Assembly: GCA_900544575.1 (NCBI GenBank)
Contig: UQVO01000013.1
Coordinates: 1-44,774 of the forward strand
Origin: an uncultured Eubacteriales bacterium
GTDB taxonomy: Bacteria > Bacillota > Clostridia > Christensenellales > CAG-917
Direction of reading: 5' to 3'
DNA length: 44,774 bases
Shown piece after piece: positions 38,081 to 44,774 of the stretch. The notes beneath the pieces were generated by a model. It was given only the letters and a program-made list of their open reading frames with translations. It made no database searches and had not been told where the DNA came from. Within the stretch, counting starts at the first letter, position 1, and each line of letters begins with the position of its first letter. A program made the position numbers and the translations under genes.

Positions 38081-39033
38081 TGATACTTTCATTCCTTCAA
38101 AGTGCGATAAGATTCAGCGCAGTGTTCCTCTTCGGTTCCGTCGGCGAAACGATAACCGAAAAATCCGGCAACCTCAACCTCGGCATCCCCGGAATTATGT
38201 GTATGGGGGCGTCGGGCGCACTCGTCGGCGCGTCCGCATATGTGAGCTCCGTAGGCGGAGCGGACGGAATTACTGCCGGCGGCGCCACGCTGACGACCTT
38301 GATTTTCTGTTTGATTTTTTCGGTGCTCGGCGGGCTTATATACACGGTGCTTACGACGTCGCTCCGTTGCAATCAAAACGTCAGCGGGCTTGCGCTGACT
38401 ACGTTCGGCGTCGGACTTCTCAGTTTCTGCGGCAATGTAGTGACTACAACCGGTTTCACGACCATAAGCGGATTTTTCAGGCAGTCGTTCCCGATAGCGG
38501 AATCTAATTGGTTCACGACGCTTTTCCTTTCTTACGGTTCGCTGGTGTATATCGCAATCATTCTCGCGATAATCGCCGCCGTCATAATCAAGAAAACCAG
38601 GGTGGGGCTGAATCTGCGCGCCGTAGGCGAAAATCCCGCCACCGCGGACGCCGCGGGCATTTCCGTGACCAAGTACAAATATGCGGCCACGCTGCTCGGC
38701 AGTATGATAGCCGGCCTCGGCGGTCTGTTCTACATTATGGATTACACGGGCGGCGTCGTCGAATATTCCATCGACACTTACGGGTGGATGGCGGTTGCCC
38801 TTGTCATTTTCACGATTTGGCGTCCCAACTGGGCAATCCTCGGGTCAATAGTGTTCAGCATCCTGTATCTGCTCCCGAACTACGTCAACGTGAGTTTCGC
38901 GGGTCGCGAAGCCATAAAAATGATACCTTACCTTGTGACAATCGTCGTGCTTATAATCACGAGCATCGTAAGCAGGCGCGAAAGCCAGCCGCCGGCGTCG
39001 CTCGGACTCAGTTATTTCAGGGAGGAGCGATAG
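38080..39033 (+). CDS. Nucleoside ABC importer permease 2
   Basis: 317 residues; ATG shares one base with the preceding stop (TAATG). About nine to ten helices with SVGETITEKSGNLNLGIPGI, the typical NupQ/YufQ opening, LRCNQNVSGLALTTFGVGL and the coupling segment VGENPATADAAGISVTKYKY. Last gene of the xpt-import operon; terminator follows at 39088. Confidence 0.94.
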   Translation: MILSFLQSAIRFSAVFLFGSVGETITEKSGNLNLGIPGIMCMGASGALVGASAYVSSVGGADGITAGGATLTTLIFCLIFSVLGGLIYTVLTTSLRCNQNVSGLALTTFGVGLLSFCGNVVTTTGFTTISGFFRQSFPIAESNWFTTLFLSYGSLVYIAIILAIIAAVIIKKTRVGLNLRAVGENPATADAAGISVTKYKYAATLLGSMIAGLGGLFYIMDYTGGVVEYSIDTYGWMAVALVIFTIWRPNWAILGSIVFSILYLLPNYVNVSFAGREAIKMIPYLVTIVVLIITSIVSRRESQPPASLGLSYFREER

Positions 39034-39087
39034 CGAATCCGTGCGGTCAGATGCGCGAAAACACGCATTTCGGACAGTCGGTTTCAA

Positions 39088-39120
39088 AGGGGCACGCCTG
39101 CGGGCGTGCCTTTGCTTTGT
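39088..39120 (+). terminator. Terminator of the xpt-nucleoside import operon
   Basis: Eight-bp GC-rich stem GGCACGCC/GGCGTGCC (39091-39098 with 39103-39110), extendable by AGG/TTT pairs, followed by TTTGCTTTG. Confidence 0.8.
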
Positions 39121-39209
39121 GCGGGCGCGCTTCGCCGGCGTCGGGCGCGGAACGGGCGCGGAAGAATATATTCTTATTATAATTACGCTGTCGAAAGACG
39201 GCAAAACGT

Positions 39210-39238
39210 TTGACAGGGGGGCGAATTTTTGGTAAAGT
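39210..39238 (+). promoter_or_regulatory. rplU operon promoter
   Basis: Perfect TTGACA (39210-39215), exact 17-bp spacer, TAAAGT (39233-39238). It leaves a ~78-nt leader to the rplU ATG that can fold short hairpins (GTGGG/CCCGC around 39275-39292). Many Bacillota carry an autoregulatory L21 leader here; I cannot confirm the Rfam motif by eye. Confidence 0.8.
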
Positions 39239-39322
39239 GGATGTCGAGCCGCTCGAAAGTGGTTTTTTAAGTGTGGGAAAACCCGCCACCATTACGGCGA
39301 GACTGGTCAGAGGAGGTAAGAT

Positions 39323-39631
39323 ATGTACGCAATCGTCAGTTGCGGCGGCAAGCAGTACAAGGTCGAGAAAGATATGCTCGTCAAGGTCGAGAAAATCGAC
39401 GCGGAAGTCGGAGCGAAAGTCGAACTCGAAGTGCTGATGTTCGTCGGCGATGAGGGCAGCGTGAAGGCGGGCGCGGAAGCGGCGGCGGTCAAAGTCGAGG
39501 CAGTCGTCAACGCGCAGGGCAAGTTCCCCAAAGTGGACGTCTTCCACTACAAGCCCAAGAAACAAATCAGAAAGCGTCAAGGTCATCGTCAGCCCTACAC
39601 CGAGTTGAAGATTACCGCGATTAAAGGCTGA
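39323..39631 (+). CDS. rplU: 50S ribosomal protein L21
   Basis: 102 residues, canonical. MYAIVSCGGKQYKVEKDMLV opens it; GRKVEAEVL-like KVELEVLMFVGDEG follows; the C-terminus KPKKQIRKRQGHRQPYTELK binds 23S rRNA. Ribosome-binding site AGAGGAGGT. First gene of rplU-prp-rpmA. Confidence 0.97.
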   Translation: MYAIVSCGGKQYKVEKDMLVKVEKIDAEVGAKVELEVLMFVGDEGSVKAGAEAAAVKVEAVVNAQGKFPKVDVFHYKPKKQIRKRQGHRQPYTELKITAIKG

Positions 39632-39632
39632 T

Positions 39633-39962
39633 ATGACGTCGGTGAAGTTTCTGCGTCGGGACGGAATGCTTGTCGGGGTGACCTGTGAGGGGCACACCGG
39701 CTACGGTGAAGAGGGCGAGGACATTGTCTGCGCCGCTGTGAGTTCCGTCATACAGACTGCGGTGCTCGGTCTGATGAGGCTTTCGGGCATAGACGTCCGC
39801 TACGAGGTGGACGAAAAGAGGGGTTATCTCTCGGCAACGCTCCCCGAAAAGCTCACCGAAATGCAGCGACACGACGCGGACCTGATACTCAGGACGGCAT
39901 ATCTGGGTGTGTCCGACCTTTACGAAGGGTTTTCGGACTTCATAAATTTGGAGGTAGACTGA
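39633..39962 (+). CDS. prp: Ribosomal-processing cysteine protease Prp
   Basis: 109 residues. Removes the N-terminal extension of L27 so that it can be incorporated into the ribosome; essential in Staphylococcus aureus. Catalytic dyad visible as His21 (EGHTGYG) and Cys33 ([11 protein letters not shown]), the same spacing as in the staphylococcal enzyme. Located, as usual, between rplU and rpmA with one-base gaps on both sides; the rpmA ribosome-binding site lies inside its last codons. Confidence 0.95.
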   Translation: MTSVKFLRRDGMLVGVTCEGHTGYGEEGEDIVCAAVSSVIQTAVLGLMRLSGIDVRYEVDEKRGYLSATLPEKLTEMQRHDADLILRTAYLGVSDLYEGFSDFINLEVD

Positions 39963-39963
39963 A

Positions 39964-40239
39964 ATGTTCATAAAAATCCAATTGTTCGCTCATAAAAAAG
40001 GTACGGGCTCCTCTCACAACGGCCGCGAAAGCGCGGCAAAGAGGCTGGGACCCAAGCGTGCGGACGGGCAGTTTGTGCTTGCGGGCAACATTCTCGTGCG
40101 TCAGCGCGGCACCAAATATCATCCCGGCAACAACGTCGGCAGAGGCAAGGACGACACGCTCTTCTCCCTCGTCGACGGCACCGTGAAATTCGAGCGCGTG
40201 GGCAAGGACAGAAAACAGGTTTCCGTTTACGCGGACTGA
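39964..40239 (+). CDS. rpmA: 50S ribosomal protein L27 with Prp-cleavable leader
   Basis: 91 residues. The first eight residues (MFIKIQLF) precede [15 protein letters not shown], the mature L27 start. By analogy to LQFF/A in S. aureus, Prp should cut between Phe8 and Ala9. The mature N-terminus reaches the peptidyl-transferase centre. [20 protein letters not shown] and [19 protein letters not shown] are typical. Confidence 0.97.
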   Translation: MFIKIQLFAHKKGTGSSHNGRESAAKRLGPKRADGQFVLAGNILVRQRGTKYHPGNNVGRGKDDTLFSLVDGTVKFERVGKDRKQVSVYAD

Positions 40240-40244
40240 AAAGC

Positions 40245-40276
40245 AGGACCGAGAGCAATCTCGGTCTTCGTTTTTT
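40245..40276 (+). terminator. rpmA terminator
   Basis: Ten-bp stem AGGACCGAGA/TCTCGGTCTT (40245-40254 with 40259-40268, one G-U), GCAA loop, then CGTTTTTTC. Confidence 0.88.
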
Positions 40277-40367
40277 CTTGCGGACGGAAGCGCGCGGACG
40301 CTGCGCGCATTACGGATGAAATGTCCGCCGCGGACAATGCGCCCCTGCGGCGGAAAACAGTGCACTT

Positions 40368-41183
40368 ATGAAATTTGAGGTCGAAAAAACGCCCACGTTT
40401 TCTCTGTCGCAGACGCTTAACTGCGGGCAGGTGTTCCGTTTTCGCGAAGAGGGCGGCGTGACCGTGATGCACGCGGGCTGCCATCGCGCGGAAGCGCGCG
40501 AAACCGCAGACTCCTACGTCTTCGACTGCGACGACGCCGACTTTTTCAAAAAATATCTTGATTTTGACACAAACTATGATATAATACAGTTGAAAACGCA
40601 GGATAAAGGGCTTGTTTCGGCGGCAATCGAATTCGGGAAGGGCATACATATTCTGAGGCAGTTTCCCGAGGAAACGGTCTTTTCTTTCCTCGTTTCGCAG
40701 AACAATCACATTCCGAGGATAAAGGGCATCATCGAACGGATGTGCAACGCTCTGGGCAGGGATATGGGCGGCTACCGCGCCTTTCCCGAAGTCGGGGCGA
40801 TTGCGGATGCGGGGGAGGATTTCTTTTATTCGATAGGGGCGGGTTACCGCGCGCCGTATCTCGCACGCACGGCGGAAGCGCTGGCGGGAGAGGACCTCGG
40901 TGAGTGGAACAAGCTGTCCACAGAAGAGCTTCGGGCAAAACTCACGGCGCTGCACGGCGTCGGGAGAAAGGTGGCGGACTGCATTCTGCTTTTCGGTTTC
41001 AACCGCTTCGACGTTTTCCCCGTGGACACCTGGATAAGGAAAGTTTTCGCTCCTTATTACGGCGATATGCCCGCGGAAAAGCTCTCTTCCGTCCTTGTGG
41101 AAAAGTACGGGGAGTATTCGGGATTTGTTCAGCAATGGCTCTTTTACTACAAAAGAGAAGAAAAAAATGCCGCCAAAGTCTAG
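40368..41183 (+). CDS. 8-oxoguanine DNA glycosylase/AP lyase, OGG1-like (HhH-GPD)
   Basis: 271 residues. Base-excision repair of 8-oxoG. N-terminal OGG_N-type domain with SLSQTLNCGQVFRFRE; HhH-GPD domain with FSFLVSQNNHIPRIKGIIER, the helix-hairpin-helix LHGVGRKVADCILLFGFNRF and PVDTWIRKVF. Catalytic Lys201 and Asp220 are 19 residues apart, the same spacing as Lys249 and Asp268 in human OGG1. Could act on other lesions. The ATG lacks a strong Shine-Dalgarno. Lone gene after the ribosomal operon. Confidence 0.9.
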   Translation: MKFEVEKTPTFSLSQTLNCGQVFRFREEGGVTVMHAGCHRAEARETADSYVFDCDDADFFKKYLDFDTNYDIIQLKTQDKGLVSAAIEFGKGIHILRQFPEETVFSFLVSQNNHIPRIKGIIERMCNALGRDMGGYRAFPEVGAIADAGEDFFYSIGAGYRAPYLARTAEALAGEDLGEWNKLSTEELRAKLTALHGVGRKVADCILLFGFNRFDVFPVDTWIRKVFAPYYGDMPAEKLSSVLVEKYGEYSGFVQQWLFYYKREEKNAAKV

Positions 41184-41209
41184 ACAAATCTATGCTGTTA
41201 ATATATAGT
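41181..41209 (+). promoter_or_regulatory. Promoter of the NYN-like gene
   Basis: TAGACA (41181-41186, overlapping the glycosylase stop codon), exact 17-bp spacer, TATAGT (41204-41209). Confidence 0.7.
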
Positions 41210-41261
41210 ATAGATGGAATAACATAATGATAATTGCGGTCACGCAAGAAAGGAGAAGATT

Positions 41262-41903
41262 ATGGCAACAACGAAAAAGTATGTGGTTCTCGCCGACATA
41301 GAAAGCATCCGTGTGCCTTTTGCGACGTTCAACGCGGCACTCGAGGAGCTGGCTACCTTCGGCGAAGTCGCCGTCTGCAAGTTCTACGGCTATTCGGCGA
41401 AGCGCACCAAGGACTACGGTGAGTTCATTCAGGAGAACAGCTATGACGCGCTCTCCACTCTGCCCAAGAAGAGAAAGGGCAAGCTCGACCTGCGCCAGGT
41501 CATCGATGCTGCCAGACTCGCCCAGTATCCCAACGTAGACGGGTTCTTCCTCATCTACGGCAAGGGCGACATCACCCCTCTCATTTCTTACCTGAAAGGT
41601 TACGGCAAGGACGTCATTGCCGGCGTCATCGAACCCGATAAGAACAGCGCTCTGTGCAACAAGGTCATCACCCTCGACCTCAATGCGACCATTCAGACCG
41701 TTCTTCCCGCGGGTTACAAGAAAGTCGTCCCCGGCGAAGTCGTCGAGAAGCCGAAGAGAGCAGCCGCTCCCAAGGCCGCACCCGCACCCGCACCTGCCGC
41801 AGCACCCGCTCAGCCCGCCGCAAGCGCGCAGAGCGCAGAGGACGCGCAGTTCGCGATGCTAATGGAACAGTTCAATAAGATTATCGCCGGCTCGGACGAA
41901 TGA
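41262..41903 (+). CDS. Divergent NYN (PIN-like nuclease)-related protein with Ala/Pro tail
   Basis: 213 residues. The first ~150 follow the NYN/LabA layout: YVVLADIESIRVPF (strand with Asp and Glu where Asp/Asn are usual), FGEVAVCKFYG, KGKLDLRQVIDAARL (second acidic site) and GFFLIYGKGDITPLISYLK (usually SDGDF). The acidic pattern is partly kept, so RNase activity is possible but unproven. Residues about 167-190 are an Ala/Pro-rich flexible linker, followed by a short acidic helix (DAQFAMLMEQFNKIIAGSDE). AAAGGAG ribosome-binding site. Located just before the oxidoreductase operon, with no obvious link. Confidence 0.65.
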   Translation: MATTKKYVVLADIESIRVPFATFNAALEELATFGEVAVCKFYGYSAKRTKDYGEFIQENSYDALSTLPKKRKGKLDLRQVIDAARLAQYPNVDGFFLIYGKGDITPLISYLKGYGKDVIAGVIEPDKNSALCNKVITLDLNATIQTVLPAGYKKVVPGEVVEKPKRAAAPKAAPAPAPAAAPAQPAASAQSAEDAQFAMLMEQFNKIIAGSDE

Positions 41904-41931
41904 GTCGCTGATGTGCAATTGAAAAACAACG

Positions 41932-41959
41932 TTTAGTGCACCGGCGACGGTGCACTAAA
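41932..41959. terminator. Hairpin between the NYN-like gene and the kor operon
   Basis: Perfect 12-bp stem TTTAGTGCACCG/CGGTGCACTAAA (41932-41943 with 41948-41959) with a GCGA loop. A following U-run is missing on the plus strand, so termination may be partial. Confidence 0.5.
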
Positions 41960-42018
41960 ACAATATACGGGGTTTTCGCGGAAGAGCCCGCTCGCCGCGG
42001 AAGCCGACAGAGGTTTTT

Positions 42019-42225
42019 ATGGCAAAACTTACAATCAACAAAGAGGCGTGCAAAGGATGCGGCCTCTGCGTCACGGCGTGTCCCAAGAAGATACTGCGCG
42101 TGTCGCAAACGGTAAGCAACAACCAGGGCTATTTCGTCGTGGAAGAAATCGCCCCAGAGCAATGCATCGCCTGTGCTTTCTGCGCGACGATGTGTCCCGA
42201 TTGCGTAATCACTGTGGAGAAGTAA
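42019..42225 (+). CDS. korD: 2-oxoacid:ferredoxin oxidoreductase, ferredoxin-like delta subunit
   Basis: 68 residues carrying two [4Fe-4S] motifs: CKGCGLCVTACP and CIACAFCATMCP. Electron-transfer subunit of the complex encoded by the three genes that follow with one-base gaps. The order delta-alpha-beta-gamma is that of four-subunit 2-oxoglutarate or branched-chain (VOR) enzymes. Confidence 0.93.
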   Translation: MAKLTINKEACKGCGLCVTACPKKILRVSQTVSNNQGYFVVEEIAPEQCIACAFCATMCPDCVITVEK

Positions 42226-42226
42226 T

Positions 42227-43288
42227 ATGGCTGAAAGAAAACTGATGAAAGGTAACGAAGCAATCGCAGAAGCCGCTATCCGCGGCGGCTGCCGTTTCTA
42301 TGCCGGCTATCCCATAACTCCGCAGAACGAAATCCCCGAATATATGAGCTGGCGTCTGCCTCAGGTGGGCGGTCACTTCATCCAGGCGGAGAGCGAGATT
42401 GCGGCAATCAATATGGTGTACGGCTCGGCGGGAGCAGGCGGAAGGGCGATGACCAGCTCGTCAAGCCCCGGCGTCAGCCTCAAACAGGAAGGCATTTCGT
42501 ACATATGCGGAGCGGAGCTTCCCTGCGTCATCATCAATATGGTGCGTTCGGGCCCCGGTCTCGGCGGCATTCAGCCCGCGCAGGGAGATTATTTCCAGGC
42601 GGTCAAGGGCGGCGGACACGGCGATTACAAAATGCTGGTGTACGGTCCCTGCTCCGTGCAGGAGTGCGTCAACCTCGTTTACGACGCGTTCGACAAGGCG
42701 GAGAAATATCGCCTGCCCGTTATGATTCTCGGCGACGGTATGCTCGGTCAGATAATGGAGGCGGTCACGCTGCCCGAAATGAAGGACCCCGCGACTTTCC
42801 CCAAAAAGCCCTGGGCAACCACGGGCGAGGGCTTCGGCGCGACGAGAAGAGTGGTCAACTCTCTGTACATCGTCCCCGACGAGCTGGAAGATATGAACCA
42901 CAAGCTGCAACGCGTCTATGAAGATATGTGCGCCAACGAGACGATGTTCGAGGATTATCTCACGGAGGACGCCGAAATCGTCATCACCGCATACGGCACC
43001 GTGGCGAGAATAGCAAAGAGCGCCGTCGACCTGCTGCGCGCAAAGGGCGTGAAGGCGGGGCTGTTCCGTCCCATCACGCTTTATCCTTTCCCCAAGGACG
43101 CGCTGGACAAACTTGCGGCGCAGGCTTCCGTCAAGGAGTTCGTCACCGTCGAACTGTCTATGGGGCAGTACGTCGAGGACGTGAAACTCGTCGTGGAAGG
43201 CAGAAAACCCGTGAAGTTCTTCTCCCGTACGGGCGGCAATGTCATGGCTCCCGAAGACATCGTGGAGTTCGTTTGCAAGGAGGCGTAA
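42227..43288 (+). CDS. korA: 2-oxoacid:ferredoxin oxidoreductase, alpha subunit (KorA/VorB-like)
   Basis: 353 residues. Pyrimidine-binding (POR_N) domain with KGNEAIAEAAIRGGCRFYAGY, PITPQNEIPEYM, and IQAESEIAAINMVYGSAGAG containing the Glu that contacts TPP; the transketolase-C-like domain starts near 245. Members act on 2-oxoglutarate or branched-chain 2-oxoacids; the sequence resembles proteins often annotated VorB, so the substrate is open. Anaerobe-type CoA- and ferredoxin-linked oxidation (or reverse carboxylation). Confidence 0.92.
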   Translation: MAERKLMKGNEAIAEAAIRGGCRFYAGYPITPQNEIPEYMSWRLPQVGGHFIQAESEIAAINMVYGSAGAGGRAMTSSSSPGVSLKQEGISYICGAELPCVIINMVRSGPGLGGIQPAQGDYFQAVKGGGHGDYKMLVYGPCSVQECVNLVYDAFDKAEKYRLPVMILGDGMLGQIMEAVTLPEMKDPATFPKKPWATTGEGFGATRRVVNSLYIVPDELEDMNHKLQRVYEDMCANETMFEDYLTEDAEIVITAYGTVARIAKSAVDLLRAKGVKAGLFRPITLYPFPKDALDKLAAQASVKEFVTVELSMGQYVEDVKLVVEGRKPVKFFSRTGGNVMAPEDIVEFVCKEA

Positions 43289-43289
43289 T

Positions 43290-44027
43290 ATGGCAGTAGT
43301 ATTCAAGAAAACGGAAATGCTCACGGACACGCCGCTGCATTATTGCCCCGGCTGCACCCACGGTATAGCGCACAGACTCGTCGCGGAAGCGATTGAGGAG
43401 CTCGGCCTCAAAGGCAGAGTGGTCGGCATCGCGCCCGTCGGCTGCGCGGTGTTCGCGTACAAATATTTCAACTGCGATATGCAGGAAGCGGCGCACGGCA
43501 GAGCGCCCGCCGTTGCGACGGGCATCAAGCTCACCAATCCCGACAACATCGTGTTCGCCTATCAGGGCGACGGCGACCTCGCGTCCATCGGTATGGCGGA
43601 AATCGTGCACGCCGCGGCGCGCGGTATGAACATCACCGTCATTTTCATCAACAACGCGATATACGGTATGACCGGCGGTCAGATGGCGCCCACCACGTTG
43701 CTCGGACAAAAGGCGACCACTTGTCCCGCAGGCCGCGACGCAAAAGTCAACGGACATCCCATCCGTATGAGCGAAATGCTCGCGACGCTGGACGGTCCCA
43801 GCTACATAGCCCGTTGCTCCCTTGCGGACGTGCCCAACATCAAAAAAGCGAAGAAGGCCATTTTGCAGGCGTTCAAAAACCAGATGGAAGGCAAAGGCTT
43901 CTCGTTTGTCGAGCTGCTTTCCACTTGCCCCACCAACTGGCATATGTCGCCCGTCAAGGCGCTGGATTTCGTCAAGAACGAGATGACCGAACAGTATCCT
44001 CTCGGCGTGTTCAAGGAGGTCAAGTAG
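43290..44027 (+). CDS. korB: 2-oxoacid:ferredoxin oxidoreductase, beta subunit (TPP-binding)
   Basis: 245 residues from ATG 43290 (GGAGG inside the end of korA). YCPGCTHG near the N-terminus is the conserved CxxC region. TPP diphosphate/Mg2+ site: YQGDGDLASIGMAEIVHAA followed by IFINNAIYGMTGGQMAPTT. The cofactor comes from the thiamine genes at 9.3-11.5 kb. One-base spacing from korA and korC. Confidence 0.94.
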   Translation: MAVVFKKTEMLTDTPLHYCPGCTHGIAHRLVAEAIEELGLKGRVVGIAPVGCAVFAYKYFNCDMQEAAHGRAPAVATGIKLTNPDNIVFAYQGDGDLASIGMAEIVHAAARGMNITVIFINNAIYGMTGGQMAPTTLLGQKATTCPAGRDAKVNGHPIRMSEMLATLDGPSYIARCSLADVPNIKKAKKAILQAFKNQMEGKGFSFVELLSTCPTNWHMSPVKALDFVKNEMTEQYPLGVFKEVK

Positions 44028-44028
44028 T

Positions 44029-44556
44029 ATGGAAAAAGTCATAGTCGCAGGTTTCGGCGGACAGGGCGTGCTGTCGCTCGGACAGATGCTCGCGTACGCG
44101 GCAATGTATGAAAATATGGCGGCAACGTGGCTGCCTTCCTACGGCCCCGAAATGCGCGGAGGTACGGCGAACTGTTCCGTCGTCATCGACGAAAAGGAAG
44201 TCGCGTCCCCCATCATTGCGGTGCCCGATTGCCTCATTGCAATGAACACTCCCAGCCTCTTCAAGTTCCAGGACAAAGTCAGACCCGGCGGACTCGTCAT
44301 CATCAACAGCTCGTTGATTTCCGACAAGTGCAGCCGCGACGACGTCAAGACCTATTATGTCGAGGCAAACAAAATCGCGCACGAAGTGGGCAACGACAAG
44401 GCGTCCAACCTTGTCATCCTCGGCGCTTACATCAAACTTTCGGGCGTCTTCCCCAAGCAGGTTATGATGGACACCATCGCGAAGGTGTTTGCTGCGAAGC
44501 CGCAGTTTATTCCTTCCAATCAGGCTTGCTTTGAAGCCGGTTACAACCTCTTCTGA
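44029..44556 (+). CDS. korC: 2-oxoacid:ferredoxin oxidoreductase, gamma subunit
   Basis: 175 residues. POR domain opening VIVAGFGGQGVLSLGQMLAY, then WLPSYGPEMRGGTANCSVVI, the CoA-side Rossmann-like fold of KorC. IAVPDCLIAMN and GGLVIINSSLI follow. Last recognised gene of the operon. Confidence 0.94.
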   Translation: MEKVIVAGFGGQGVLSLGQMLAYAAMYENMAATWLPSYGPEMRGGTANCSVVIDEKEVASPIIAVPDCLIAMNTPSLFKFQDKVRPGGLVIINSSLISDKCSRDDVKTYYVEANKIAHEVGNDKASNLVILGAYIKLSGVFPKQVMMDTIAKVFAAKPQFIPSNQACFEAGYNLF

Positions 44557-44774
44557 GGGCGCACTATTTAGCGAATAACTTTGTCAGGCACATCAACGCG
44601 ACCGCTTACGTACGGAAAGTACGCCGCGCGTCCGCGGACAGAGTGCCTTCCTTGTTCTTCATCAAAATATCGCCGTTCAGCGGGTGTTTGTTTTTATTTC
44701 TCTGACAGGGGAGTGTTGCGCCCCCTTCCTGCGGGTTTCCCCCGCAACCGTACCCCCTGAAAGGGCACCCACGG
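44557..44774. other. Right-end intergenic segment with hairpins
   Basis: No complete gene seen. GCGGG/CCCGC hairpin near 44732-44746, GTACG palindrome around 44608-44632 and GGGTGCCC-type pairing at the edge. A minus-strand open segment (about 44570-44690, translating to ERRYFDEEQGR...YFPYVSGRVDVPDKVIR) lacks a start codon and ribosome-binding site. It could be a repeat-borne fragment; unassigned. Confidence 0.35.

Overview
The window looks like chromosomal DNA of an anaerobic Bacillota (Clostridia-like), probably an uncultured gut lineage. The evidence: ribosomal protein L27 carries an N-terminal extension and is encoded next to its Prp protease. There is a ferredoxin-dependent 2-oxoacid oxidoreductase and an anaerobic (radical SAM) sulfatase maturase. 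Uptake systems are of the ECF and BMP/Nup types. Promoters read as sigma-A-like boxes (TTGACA-N17-TATAAT variants), with strong Shine-Dalgarno sequences and many intrinsic terminators. Most genes are GC-rich. The stretch from about 1.45 to 6 kb is visibly AT-richer and has accessory gene content. I see no rRNA, tRNA, CRISPR array or insertion sequence. This assignment is by gene content only.

Layout. 0-1.35 kb: 3' part of an adenine deaminase. 1.45-5.95 kb: accessory island with an XRE repressor, a minimal winged-helix regulator, a VWA protein, two unrecognised proteins and a PD-(D/E)xK protein resembling the N-terminus of type I restriction HsdR. 6.2-9.05 kb: osmotic/ion module on the minus strand (KtrA, KtrB, MscL). 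9.25-11.5 kb: thiamine module, with a TPP riboswitch and attenuator controlling an unusually long ThiT, convergent with thiamine pyrophosphokinase. 11.5-16 kb (minus): P1-family peptidase, a 42-bp tandem repeat, anaerobic sulfatase maturase and a polytopic CxPxR sulfatase. 16-21.6 kb (plus): MscS channel, zinc-ribbon protein (minus), C_GCAxxG protein, YhbY, a 59-residue small protein, CDF exporter and TypA. 21.6-26.4 kb (minus): zinc-ribbon membrane protein, YfcC-type transporter (predicted leaderless) and a CtpE-like P-type ATPase.

26.4-33 kb: a lipoprotein, a predicted small RNA with its own promoter and terminator, HU, then a three-gene operon (class III aminotransferase, FGGY kinase, two-domain class II aldolase). 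I cannot assign that operon to a known pathway. 33-39 kb: purine-salvage operon (xanthine phosphoribosyltransferase, BMP lipoprotein, ABC ATPase and two permeases). 39.2-40.3 kb: rplU-prp-rpmA. 40.4-41.9 kb: OGG-like DNA glycosylase and a divergent NYN-like protein. 42-44.6 kb: 2-oxoacid:ferredoxin oxidoreductase in the order ferredoxin-alpha-beta-gamma.

How the genes work together. Adenine deaminase and the xpt/BMP/ABC operon indicate scavenging of purine bases and nucleosides. ThiT and ThiN import thiamine and pyrophosphorylate it to TPP, the cofactor of the oxidoreductase at the right end. The sulfatase and its maturase are coupled translationally. KtrAB, MscL, MscS and two metal transporters form a concentration of ion and turgor functions. 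The most novel candidates are the aminotransferase-kinase-aldolase operon, the small RNA at 27.2 kb, the extended ThiT, the polytopic sulfatase and the accessory island. All functional statements come from reading the sequence; no database search was run.
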